Source of the DNA: an uncultured Mucilaginibacter sp.
Lineage (GTDB): Bacteria > Bacteroidota > Bacteroidia > Sphingobacteriales > Sphingobacteriaceae
Reading direction: 5' to 3'
DNA: 64,000 nucleotides
Assembly (NCBI RefSeq): GCF_913773635.1
Contig: NZ_CAJYGQ010000003.1
Span: forward strand, 186,001 to 250,000
Both the position numbers and the translations under genes were made by a program. The first letter of the stretch is position 1. The number at the start of each line of letters is the position of its first letter. The notes beneath the pieces are model-generated. The model did not search any database. It was given only the letters and a program-made list of their open reading frames with translations, and was not told the DNA's origin. This document shows positions 20,108 through 28,613 of this stretch, one piece after another.

Positions 20108-20139
20108 AAAAGCCCTGCGTTAACATCGCAGGGCTTTTT
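20108..20139 (+). terminator. Terminator after the second FKBP gene
   Basis: aaaagccctgcg-ttaacat-cgcagggctttttac. Confidence 0.75.
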
Positions 20140-20150
20140 ACTTTCGCGCC

Positions 20151-20918
20151 ATGGTACTAACCGATACGCATACTCATCAATATTATGAAACTGATTCTGT
20201 TAAAAAGGATGAAGTTATACAGCGGTGCATAAGCAACGGTGTTAGCAGGTTGTTTTTACCTAATGTTGATAGCAGTAGTATTGCGCAAGTGATGGATATG
20301 GTAAACCGGTATCCGCAAAACTGCTTCGCCATGATGGGATTGCACCCATGCGATGTAAAAGCCAATTGGGAGGAGGAACTTGAGGTTATTTACGCTGCCC
20401 TGCAACAAAACAAAGTATATGCTGTTGGCGAGATAGGAATTGACTTATACTGGGACAAGACCTTTATAAGCGAGCAGCAGGAAGCCTTTCGCCGACAAAT
20501 TGGTTGGGCCAAAGCTGCAGGTTTACCCATTAATATTCATTGCCGCAATGCGTTTGATGAGGTATATGAGATATTAACCGAGCAGTATGATGATAAGCTA
20601 CGGGGGATATTTCACTGTTTTTCGGGAACGCTAGAGCAGGCCAATAAAATTATTGACCTGGGTTTTAAGCTTGGAATTGGCGGTGTTGTAACTTACAAAA
20701 ATGCCGGGTTGGACAAGGTTGTTGAACAAATAGACCTAAAACATGTGGTTTTAGAAACAGATTCTCCGTATCTTACTCCCGTACCGTTTCGTGGTAAGCC
20801 TAATGAAAGCTCATATTTGGTACATGTGGCCCAAAAGGTAGCCGATTTGCACCGTATAAGTATTGAGGCAGTTGCCGAAATTACAACTGAAAACTCCAAA
20901 ATGATTTTTGGGGTTTAA
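20151..20918 (+). CDS. TatD family metal-dependent hydrolase
   Basis: LTDTHTHQYY, MGLHPCDV, VGEIGIDLYWD, INIHCRNAFDE, FHCFSGT, LETDSPYLTPVPFRGKPNES. Confidence 0.95.
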   Translation: MVLTDTHTHQYYETDSVKKDEVIQRCISNGVSRLFLPNVDSSSIAQVMDMVNRYPQNCFAMMGLHPCDVKANWEEELEVIYAALQQNKVYAVGEIGIDLYWDKTFISEQQEAFRRQIGWAKAAGLPINIHCRNAFDEVYEILTEQYDDKLRGIFHCFSGTLEQANKIIDLGFKLGIGGVVTYKNAGLDKVVEQIDLKHVVLETDSPYLTPVPFRGKPNESSYLVHVAQKVADLHRISIEAVAEITTENSKMIFGV

Positions 20919-20970
20919 TGGTGTTATTAATTAACAATTTATTATTTTCAAAAGTATAACCAATTATTAA

Positions 20971-21990
20971 ATGTGCCAGATACTGATCATCTATACCGGT
21001 GGGACAATAGGTATGATGAGCGACCCACGCACTAAAGCCTTAGTGCCCATAAATTTTGAGCAAATTATGGAGAACGTTCCTGAATTGGAGCGTTTAAACT
21101 GCCGTATTAAAGTACACTCGTTTGAGGATATTATCGATTCATCAAACATGAGTCCGGCTATTTGGAGCCGCCTGGCCGGTTTAATTCAAAAGCATTACGA
21201 CGAGGTTGATGGCTTTGTGATTTTACACGGCTCAGATACGATGGCCTATTCGGCATCTGCATTAAGTTTCATGCTTGAAAACCTGGCCAAGCCTGTAATT
21301 TTTACTGGTTCGCAATTGCCTATCAGTGCTATACGTACTGACGCTAAAGAGAATTTAATGACGGCCATAGAGCTGGCCAAGGCTAAAAAGAACGATAGAG
21401 TACGCGTACCTGAGGTTTGTATATATTTCGATTACAAATTATTTAGAGGTAACCGCGCGTTTAAATATAATTCATCAAAATTTGAGGCTTTCCGCTCACC
21501 AAACTATCCGGTACTAGCCGAGTCGGGTGTACACCTGCGCTTCAGTATAAATGATATACGCAAACCAGGCGAAGGTGAATTGATTGTGCATAAAGAGTTT
21601 ACAAGTGATGTTGCCGTTTTAAAGCTGTATCCGGGTATTAGCCCTAAAGTTGTTGAAAACATTGTAAATTCTGATGTGCGTGGTATTGTAATGGAAACCT
21701 TCGGAGCAGGTAATACAACAACCGACCAATGGTTTACCGATTTACTGAAAGGTGCAATTGACAGCGGAAAGGTTATTGTTGATATATCTCAATGTAAGGT
21801 GGGTACTGTTGAGTTAGGCCGTTACGAAACCAGCAAGCAACTTAAGGATATTGGCGTTGCCAATGGTTACGATATGACGTTTGAAGCCGCTATCACTAAA
21901 ACAATGTTTTTATTAAGCCAGTTTGAAGATCCTAAGGAAGTGAACTACTGGCTTGAGCAGGATATTCGCGGCGAATTGACAGTTTCGTAA
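20971..21990 (+). CDS. ansA: Type I asparaginase
   Basis: ILIIYTGGTIGMM, GFVILHGSDTMAYSASALSFML, PVIFTGSQLPI. Confidence 0.95.
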   Translation: MCQILIIYTGGTIGMMSDPRTKALVPINFEQIMENVPELERLNCRIKVHSFEDIIDSSNMSPAIWSRLAGLIQKHYDEVDGFVILHGSDTMAYSASALSFMLENLAKPVIFTGSQLPISAIRTDAKENLMTAIELAKAKKNDRVRVPEVCIYFDYKLFRGNRAFKYNSSKFEAFRSPNYPVLAESGVHLRFSINDIRKPGEGELIVHKEFTSDVAVLKLYPGISPKVVENIVNSDVRGIVMETFGAGNTTTDQWFTDLLKGAIDSGKVIVDISQCKVGTVELGRYETSKQLKDIGVANGYDMTFEAAITKTMFLLSQFEDPKEVNYWLEQDIRGELTVS

Positions 21991-22015
21991 GAAGAAGGGC
22001 TTTATATCCCGCGCG

Positions 22016-22097
22016 TCATGCTGAATTTATTTCAGCATCCCTTATGCTAAGCCGATTGTTTGCTTGCCTAATGAGGTGCTGAAATAAATTTATTATA
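22016..22097. repeat. REP-like palindromic pair, left of the GIY-YIG gene
   Basis: gtcatgctgaatttatttcagcatcc (inner stem atgctgaa/ttcagcat) and a decayed inverse copy aggtgctgaaataaatttattataac at 22074-22097. Confidence 0.7.
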
Positions 22098-22125
22098 ACA
22101 AACAATGGCATTCAACCATGCTAAT

Positions 22126-22428
22126 CTAATCCAGCTCCAACTCAAGTTTTAAATCCTTCATAGTAGGATTAACTGAAGTAATGAGATTGATTTTCCAGTC
22201 TTTGTGCCAATTTTTTAATTGCTTCTCTCTATCAATAGCATCACTAATGCGTTCATAGTATTCGTAATAAATCAAATCATAAAGGCGATATTTCTTTACA
22301 AATTTTGAGCCTTCACTGCTGTTTAAATGCTGCCAAACTCTTGCGCTTAAGTTACTGGTAACACCAATATAGAAAGTTGTTCTGTACTGGTTCGACATAA
22401 TGTACACATGGCCTTGTTTGAATAGCAT
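22126..22428 (-). CDS. Small GIY-YIG nuclease family protein (YhbQ/UPF0213-like)
   Basis: GHVYIMSNQYRTTFYIGVTSNLSARVWQHLNSSEGSKFVKKYRLYDLIYYEYYERISDAIDREKQLKNWHKDWKINLI; complete GIY-YIG core. Confidence 0.93.
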   Translation of the reverse strand: MLFKQGHVYIMSNQYRTTFYIGVTSNLSARVWQHLNSSEGSKFVKKYRLYDLIYYEYYERISDAIDREKQLKNWHKDWKINLITSVNPTMKDLKLELELD

Positions 22429-22459
22429 ATTACTATAATCCCTTCATAACCTGTCCTGT

Positions 22460-22595
22460 GAGATGCCGAAATAAATTCGGCATGACTGTATTTCGTTAAC
22501 TAATCCTTTTAAGGTCATGTTCAACCTGTTTAGCACCCCAGATGCTTAGTTGGAAATCTGTTTTCTTGTTGTATGTGAAATGAGTTCAACGTGAT
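22460..22595. repeat. REP-like palindromic copies, right of the GIY-YIG gene
   Basis: gagatgccgaaataaattcggcatgactg (22460-22488); decayed forward copy gtcatgttcaacctgtttagcacccc (22514-22539); decayed inverse copy gtatgtgaaatgagttcaacgtgat (22571-22595). Confidence 0.6.
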
Positions 22596-22597
22596 AG

Positions 22598-23800
22598 TTA
22601 TTTGTTCACTATTTCATAGCACTGCTGCGCAATCTCCAGTTCTTCGTTAGTTGGCACAATTAAAATTTTAACCTTTGAGTTTGCCGTACTAATTTCACGA
22701 ATGCCTTTAGCGCGGGTGCTATTTACTGGAGTGTCAAGTTCAATACCTAAATACTCCAAATCGGTACAAATCAGCTCGCGTATCAGGGCGTCGTTTTCTC
22801 CAACGCCGGCAGTGAAAATGATGGCGTCAAGTCCGTTTAAAACAGCAGTATATGAGCCAATGTACTTTTTAATGCGGTAGGCATACAGGTCGTAAGCTAG
22901 TTTTGCCTGCTCATCGCCTTGTTCAATGGCTGCGGTAATATCGCGCATATCGCTGTGGCCGGTAAGGCCCAGCATACCGCTGCGCTTATTAAGCAGGTTG
23001 CTCACTTGTTCAATGTCATAGCCTAATTGGTTAACCAGGTAAAATACCACCGTAGCATCAATATCGCCCGAACGTGTGCCCATGATTAGCCCGCTCAACG
23101 GACCAAATCCCATACTGGTATCAACCGACTGCCCATCGTTAACCGCAGCCATACTGCAGCCGTTGCCCAGGTGTATGCTAATGAGTTTGCTATCAGCCTT
23201 ACCCAAGTAGTCGGCAGCTTGTTCAGTCACATACTTATGGCTGGTGCCATGAAAGCCGTAGGTGCGTATATTAAAATCTGTATAATATGAATTTGGTATA
23301 GCGAAACGAAACGCCTCAGGAGGTAAAGTTTGATGAAATGCGGTATCAAAAACACCTATTTGGGTAGCATTAACAAATATCTTTTCAGCTACCTCAATAC
23401 CTAAATAACTGGCCGGATTATGTAAGGGGGCTAATTGAAAAGTGCCTTTCAGCTCCTCTTTTACCTTGGCATCAATAATGGTAGTGGTGGTAAAACGCTC
23501 GCCGCCATGCACAATGCGATGTCCAACTACCTTAATGTCGGCAGGGTCTTGTATAACGGCAAGTTCGCCTTCTGTAAGCAAAGTGTTTACTTCTTTAAGT
23601 CCGGCTTCATGATCGGGCAGTTCTTCAGGCGTAAGTTTAATCACTTTCTCCTCGCCATCAACAAAAACCTTGTGGGTTATGGTTGGATTGCTCAAGCCAA
23701 TGCGCTCCACCAATCCGCTGCAAACAGGCGTGTTGGTTGGCATTTTAAATAACTGATATTTAATAGAGCTGCTGCCGGAATTAACTACAAAGATGTTCAT
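22598..23800 (-). CDS. ackA: Acetate kinase (ORF listed to 23839; internal start at 23800 preferred)
   Basis: MNIFVVNSGSSSIKYQLF, HRIVHGGERF, GVFDTAFHQTLP, FHGTSHKYV, MGFGPLSGLIMGTRSGDID. Confidence 0.97.
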   Translation of the reverse strand: MNIFVVNSGSSSIKYQLFKMPTNTPVCSGLVERIGLSNPTITHKVFVDGEEKVIKLTPEELPDHEAGLKEVNTLLTEGELAVIQDPADIKVVGHRIVHGGERFTTTTIIDAKVKEELKGTFQLAPLHNPASYLGIEVAEKIFVNATQIGVFDTAFHQTLPPEAFRFAIPNSYYTDFNIRTYGFHGTSHKYVTEQAADYLGKADSKLISIHLGNGCSMAAVNDGQSVDTSMGFGPLSGLIMGTRSGDIDATVVFYLVNQLGYDIEQVSNLLNKRSGMLGLTGHSDMRDITAAIEQGDEQAKLAYDLYAYRIKKYIGSYTAVLNGLDAIIFTAGVGENDALIRELICTDLEYLGIELDTPVNSTRAKGIREISTANSKVKILIVPTNEELEIAQQCYEIVNK

Positions 23801-23887
23801 GTGATTTTGTTTATGGTCAATAGACCATATATATAGCATAGTTTATCAAATTATCATAGTTAATGAACCATCAACTATGAACTAAAA

Positions 23888-25984
23888 TTAATCTTCTTGT
23901 GCCTGAATAGCCGTAATGATCACCGTATTAAAAATATCGTCTACTGTACAACCTCTGCTTAAATCATTCACCGGTTTGTTTAAGCCTTGCAACATAGGGC
24001 CAATGGCCAAAGCACCCGTTTCACGCTGAACGGCTTTATAAGTGTTGTTGCCGGTATTTAAGTCAGGAAAGATAAGTACGCTGGCCTGACCGGCAACCTC
24101 TGAGCCGGGAAGTTTACTTTTACCCACAATAGGGTCAACTGCGGCATCGTATTGTATTGGTCCTTCAACTTTAAGGTCGGGTCGCTTGGTTTTCACTATT
24201 TCGGTAGCGCGGCGTACTTTCTCTACATCTTCGCCCTCGCCGGAGGTGCCTGATGAGTAAGATAGCATGGCAATGCGTGGTTCAATACCAAATCGCTGAC
24301 TGCTTTCGGCTGATGATATAGCAATTTCGGCCAGCTGCTCGGCGGTAGGGTTGGGGTTAACGGCACAATCGCCAAATACCGAAACACGATCAGGCAAACA
24401 CATAAAAAATACCGACGAAACCACAGAAATACCCGGCTTGGTTTTAACAAACTGCAATGCCGGGCGAATGGTGTGCTGCGTGGTATGCACTGCGCCTGAT
24501 ACCATACCATCTGCGTGGCCTTTATAAACCATCATAGTGCCGAAGTATGAAACATCGGTCATCATATCGGTAGCCATTTCCATATTTACGTTCTTATTTT
24601 TACGAAGCTCGTAAAGCGTGTTTACATAGTCCTGGTAAAATTCAGAAGCAGCCGGGTTAACAATATTAATCTTGCTTACGTCGAGATTAAGGCCAAGGCG
24701 TTTGATGTTGGCAGTAATATCATCGGGGTTACCCAGCAGGGTAAGCGTTACAATATCCTGGCTTACTAAGCGAGCTGTGGCTCGTAAAATACGTTCATCG
24801 TTACCTTCGGGCAATACAATATGTTTCTTTTGGCTTTTTGCCCAATTGGTAATTTGATACTGGAACATGCGCGGCGTAATGCCTCCGCTTGGTTTAAAAG
24901 TCACAATCTGCTCATCGAGCTTGGCTACATCAACGTACTTGTTGAATACATCAATAGCCAATTGTATTTTCTTGGTATTATCGGCCGTAATTTTTGAGCG
25001 GATGTTACCAATCTCGGTAGTAGTTTGAAAGGTGCCGGTTTTAACCGCTATAATAGGTACAACAGTTTGCAAACCTTGTATCAGCCTTATAATAGGTTCC
25101 TCCGGTATAGTATCGGCAGTTAAAACTATGCCGGCAATTTGCGGATAGCTGGTAGATAGATTTGCTTGTAATGCAGCAATTATGATATCACCCCTGTCGC
25201 CCGGTGTAATAATGAGCAGGTTATCTTTAATATAGTTTAAAAAATTAGGCACCTGCATAGCACCAGTAACAAAATTATCTACCTGGTTGCTTAAGCGCTC
25301 TTCGCCAAATAGGAGTGTTGCGTTTAAGCTTTCACAAATCTCCTTCATGGTGGGCGCCTGCAATACCCGCATAGCAGGTATGATAGCAACAATAACATCG
25401 TCAGGCAGTTGGGCAGCAAGCAGTTCGCGTACGTCGTCTGTTTGTTCCTCAGTTATTTTGTTGGCAATAACAGCAAGCACCTGTATTTCGCGTGCTTCAA
25501 AGTTGCGCACCATTGTAATGGCCGAATTAGCAATCTGAGCCGTGGTTTTGTTCTCCCCTGATATTACGGCAATAACCGGTGCGCCCAGGTTTTTGGCAAT
25601 AGATGCATTTACCTCAAATTCAAACGCCGAACCTTCGCCCTGGTAATCGGTACCTTCTATAACGGTAAAGTCGTACTTGTCTTCAAGCTGTTTGTATTTG
25701 CGAATGATGGTATCAATCATTTCGCCCTGGCTGCCTGTTTCTGACTGGCGCATAGCTTCCTGCCAGCTGAGGGCATGTGCCTCATCATAGGTAATAGGTA
25801 AATCAAAGTAGCTTAGTACGGTTTGTATATGATCGCTTTTATGCTGAGTAGCCGGCCGGCTTACAATGGGTTTAAAGTAGCCTATTTTTTGAGCCTTGCC
25901 CAACAGCATATTTATAAGGCCGAGAGATACGATGGATTTACCGCTGTACGGCTCGGTACTGGTAATAAAAACGGTTTTTATCAT
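23888..25984 (-). CDS. pta: Phosphate acetyltransferase with N-terminal BioD-like/DRTGG region
   Basis: N-terminal TSTEPYSGKSIVSLGL; C-terminal PTA domain (VLPEGNDERILRA, DGMVSGAVHTTQHTIRPALQ, GPIQYDAAVDPIVGKSKLPGSEVAGQASVLIFPDLNTGN). Confidence 0.96.
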   Translation of the reverse strand: MIKTVFITSTEPYSGKSIVSLGLINMLLGKAQKIGYFKPIVSRPATQHKSDHIQTVLSYFDLPITYDEAHALSWQEAMRQSETGSQGEMIDTIIRKYKQLEDKYDFTVIEGTDYQGEGSAFEFEVNASIAKNLGAPVIAVISGENKTTAQIANSAITMVRNFEAREIQVLAVIANKITEEQTDDVRELLAAQLPDDVIVAIIPAMRVLQAPTMKEICESLNATLLFGEERLSNQVDNFVTGAMQVPNFLNYIKDNLLIITPGDRGDIIIAALQANLSTSYPQIAGIVLTADTIPEEPIIRLIQGLQTVVPIIAVKTGTFQTTTEIGNIRSKITADNTKKIQLAIDVFNKYVDVAKLDEQIVTFKPSGGITPRMFQYQITNWAKSQKKHIVLPEGNDERILRATARLVSQDIVTLTLLGNPDDITANIKRLGLNLDVSKINIVNPAASEFYQDYVNTLYELRKNKNVNMEMATDMMTDVSYFGTMMVYKGHADGMVSGAVHTTQHTIRPALQFVKTKPGISVVSSVFFMCLPDRVSVFGDCAVNPNPTAEQLAEIAISSAESSQRFGIEPRIAMLSYSSGTSGEGEDVEKVRRATEIVKTKRPDLKVEGPIQYDAAVDPIVGKSKLPGSEVAGQASVLIFPDLNTGNNTYKAVQRETGALAIGPMLQGLNKPVNDLSRGCTVDDIFNTVIITAIQAQED

Positions 25985-26068
25985 ACAGGCAGAGGTGTTA
26001 GTAAGCCAATAGCTTACATGACAAATATAGGAGCTAATAGTTCTTGTGCAATTGCTATTTGATTTGGC

Positions 26069-26257
26069 TTAATCGCCTCCGCAGCCTCCTCCAGAACCGC
26101 TGCATCCGGATGATGAACAGCCCGAGCAGCCACTGCTGCAACCATGTCCGACATCGCTATCACTATGTCCATGCCCTCCGTGGCTATGCCCACCATGCGA
26201 ATCATTGTCAAATGACGAATCATTGCTGTCACCACACCCTCCAGCCGAATTTTCATT
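26069..26257 (-). other. In-frame post-stop extension of the 26258..26911 ORF (Gly/Ser/His/Cys-rich tail)
   Basis: Hand translation in the same frame after TAA: NENSAGGCGDSNDSSFDNDSHGGHSHGGHGHSDSDVGHGCSSGCSGCSSSGCSGSGGGCGGD then TAA at 26069-26071. Confidence 0.8.
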
Positions 26258-26911
26258 TTAGCGTTGGCGTTTTTCAGTAGCATAAATACTTATGCTTATA
26301 AATAAAAAGACCCCACAAAAAAATAGGTGAATCTTTACATCATCAAAATGGCTGATAATGTAAGGTATAATAAAGCAAAGAGCTATGAATACAAATGCAA
26401 ACAGTAAAAACTGCATTTTGCTAATGATAGAGCGCTTAACTGGCTTGTACTGGCTAATATTTACCCGCTGAAAATTAATATCTGTAAAGCGGCTTTCATT
26501 ATCCAGCCATATATCTGCAGGAGGTTGAGTATCAAATTTATCTTCGTAAAGCTTGAAAGATTGTGTGTAATAACTGTCGAATTTTTCGGCTTCGGCAATG
26601 CCACCTTTGGTGGGGTTATGGTGAATGTCCTGTCCCAAAGTGTCACGGCAAAAATCAAACCAATATGAACGTGTGTAAGTGAGGTGCAGGTGCCAGGCCT
26701 GGTCAACTGCATCAGACGGGGTAACACCTGTTGGTGATATACAGCAAAGGAAAATGAATTTTTTATATTCCTCAATCACGCGTTTTGTGTAAGCGCTGCT
26801 CCAGCCGTTCTCGCGTGACAGCCGGGCCGTAAAATTAAAACTGCTTTCATCATCGTCAAGATTGAAATTCTCAATCTTGCGCCATAAGGTTTGTTCGGTA
26901 TGTGTCATCAT
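26258..26911 (-). CDS. Glycine-rich domain-containing (GRDP-like) protein, possibly truncated by an in-frame TAA
   Basis: AVDQAWHLHLTYTRSYWFDFCRDTLGQDIHHNPTKGG typical of the GRDP-like family, plus two TM segments. The same frame continues past the TAA. Confidence 0.8.
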   Translation of the reverse strand: MMTHTEQTLWRKIENFNLDDDESSFNFTARLSRENGWSSAYTKRVIEEYKKFIFLCCISPTGVTPSDAVDQAWHLHLTYTRSYWFDFCRDTLGQDIHHNPTKGGIAEAEKFDSYYTQSFKLYEDKFDTQPPADIWLDNESRFTDINFQRVNISQYKPVKRSIISKMQFLLFAFVFIALCFIIPYIISHFDDVKIHLFFCGVFLFISISIYATEKRQR

Positions 26912-26978
26912 AGTTTTATCATGACCTTTGCCGAAAGGTATTAAGAAACTTTTACATTCTCTGATGTAAATAAATTAC

Positions 26979-27668
26979 TTATATTGATTTGGTAAGCTCA
27001 GTGAGCGCATCAGTATTTACAATGGCTATGCTTTTACCGGTTAAGCTTATGCAATTTTCATTTACCAATTCATTAATTACCCTAAAAACGGTTTCGTAGG
27101 TTGCTCCTGCGTATGAGGCAAGGTCTTGCCGGCTTAGGTTAATGTTTATTAAACCACTATCGGTTTTGCCAAACTGGGCTTGTAATTTCAACAGCGCATC
27201 TGCTACCCGGCCTTTGACCGGCATATGCGCCAGGTTGCGCATACGGCGTTCTGATATGCGCAGTTCATTTGCAAAAAAGTTTACCAATTGGAAAGTAAGT
27301 TGGTTGTTTACCTTTAGCGTACTTTCAAAAAACTTCATATCTATGTAGCAAACCACCGAGTCTTCAAGTGCCGAGGCGGATATCGGATAAATTAAGTCGT
27401 CGCCAATACCCCTATGACCTAAAATAGCACCATCTTTAGCAAAACGTAAAATCAGTTCCTTATCAGCATCCCATTTTTTATAAACCTTTACGTTTCCGCT
27501 GTAAACAAAGTATATACCCGTAACAGGATCACCTTCCTTGAAAATAAGCTCACCTTTTCTTAATTTATAGTTGGTTTTGTTAGCGCATATAGCCGGACGC
27601 CATTCCTCAATGCAATTTTGACACATAAAACAGGAGTTTGCGTCACAAGTAGCTTTATTTCTTTTCAT
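26979..27668 (-). CDS. Crp/Fnr family transcriptional regulator with N-terminal cysteine cluster
   Basis: cNMP-binding fold (GELIFKEGDPVTGIYFVYSGNVKVYK), HTH (LSRQDLASYAGATYETVFRVINELVNENCI), N-terminal CDANSCFMCQNC...C. Confidence 0.93.
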   Translation of the reverse strand: MKRNKATCDANSCFMCQNCIEEWRPAICANKTNYKLRKGELIFKEGDPVTGIYFVYSGNVKVYKKWDADKELILRFAKDGAILGHRGIGDDLIYPISASALEDSVVCYIDMKFFESTLKVNNQLTFQLVNFFANELRISERRMRNLAHMPVKGRVADALLKLQAQFGKTDSGLININLSRQDLASYAGATYETVFRVINELVNENCISLTGKSIAIVNTDALTELTKSI

Positions 27669-27937
27669 TATTGCGCTTTAAATACTAAAAATTAGAGTCT
27701 TTTATTAAAATATGTCTAATTAAATGACAAAACTAATGTTTAAACGCATATAAATGTAACATCTGTATAGAATAGATGTGCGTTTGTTATGTAATTTATA
27801 TCTAAGCGTTGATTTTTGATGGTTTTGTCGTCGCGAAGTATATATTAAAAGTAAATCGATAATTTGAGTGTTCCAATATCGTATCCCTTATAAAATTGTT
27901 TATTTCGCAAAGTGAGCCAAAGGTGCTACTTTGCATA

Positions 27938-28531
27938 ATGAGTAATTTGCAGGCTGCACTACAGCTTTTTGATAGCTATAATCAGCAAGATCCGCGTGTT
28001 ATAGATAGCAATGGCAAAAGCTATCCGCAGGAATATTTTTATGCACTCAAATTATACGATTGGATAATAACGCTTAATGCTGATGCTACCAACGAATTAA
28101 TTTTAGCTTCGCGATGTCAGCACATAGGCAGGTGGGAAATACCGCGCGAATCATACCCCGAAGGACGTGACGCATATTTAAAATGGCGTAAGGATTTAGC
28201 TTTACATCATAGTGCAATAGCTGGTAAATTAATGATGGAGGCAGGCTACAACGATGCAGATATAGAACGTGTAGTGCAAATTATACTCAAAAAGCGTATT
28301 AAGGTTGATGCTGATGTACAAACTATCGAGAATGCGTTATGTCTTGTTTTCTTGCAGTACCAGTATGACGATTTTAGGTTAAAATACGAGAATGAGCCAG
28401 AGAAAATGATCAATATTCTTTACAAATCATTATTGAAGATGGATGCGCATGGGCATCATTTTGCATTACAGCTTAAATATAGTGAAGGGGGATTTAAATT
28501 AGTGCAACAGGCAATGGCTAAAATGTCTTAA
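27938..28531 (+). CDS. DUF4202 domain-containing protein (ORF listed from 27896; internal ATG at 27938 preferred)
   Basis: ILASRCQHIGRWEIPRESYPEGRDAYLKWRKDLALHHS matches the DUF4202 pattern. Confidence 0.9.
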   Translation: MSNLQAALQLFDSYNQQDPRVIDSNGKSYPQEYFYALKLYDWIITLNADATNELILASRCQHIGRWEIPRESYPEGRDAYLKWRKDLALHHSAIAGKLMMEAGYNDADIERVVQIILKKRIKVDADVQTIENALCLVFLQYQYDDFRLKYENEPEKMINILYKSLLKMDAHGHHFALQLKYSEGGFKLVQQAMAKMS

Positions 28532-28613
28532 TTGAATTAAATTTTTCTTAATTGTAAACACAGCCCGCTAATTATAGTTACTTTGTTGGTTGCAATTATA
28601 AGCGTTACCCATT

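Noticed and set aside
26044-26280. 78-aa plus-strand His/Cys-rich ORF
   Set aside because: Antisense of the Gly/His/Cys-rich tail region; composition explained by the opposite strand.
26014-26283. 89-aa minus-strand ORF MLLKNANAKMKIRLEGVV...
   Set aside because: Out-of-frame reading of the Gly/His/Cys-rich tail; the frame continuous with the GRDP-like ORF has the meaningful composition.
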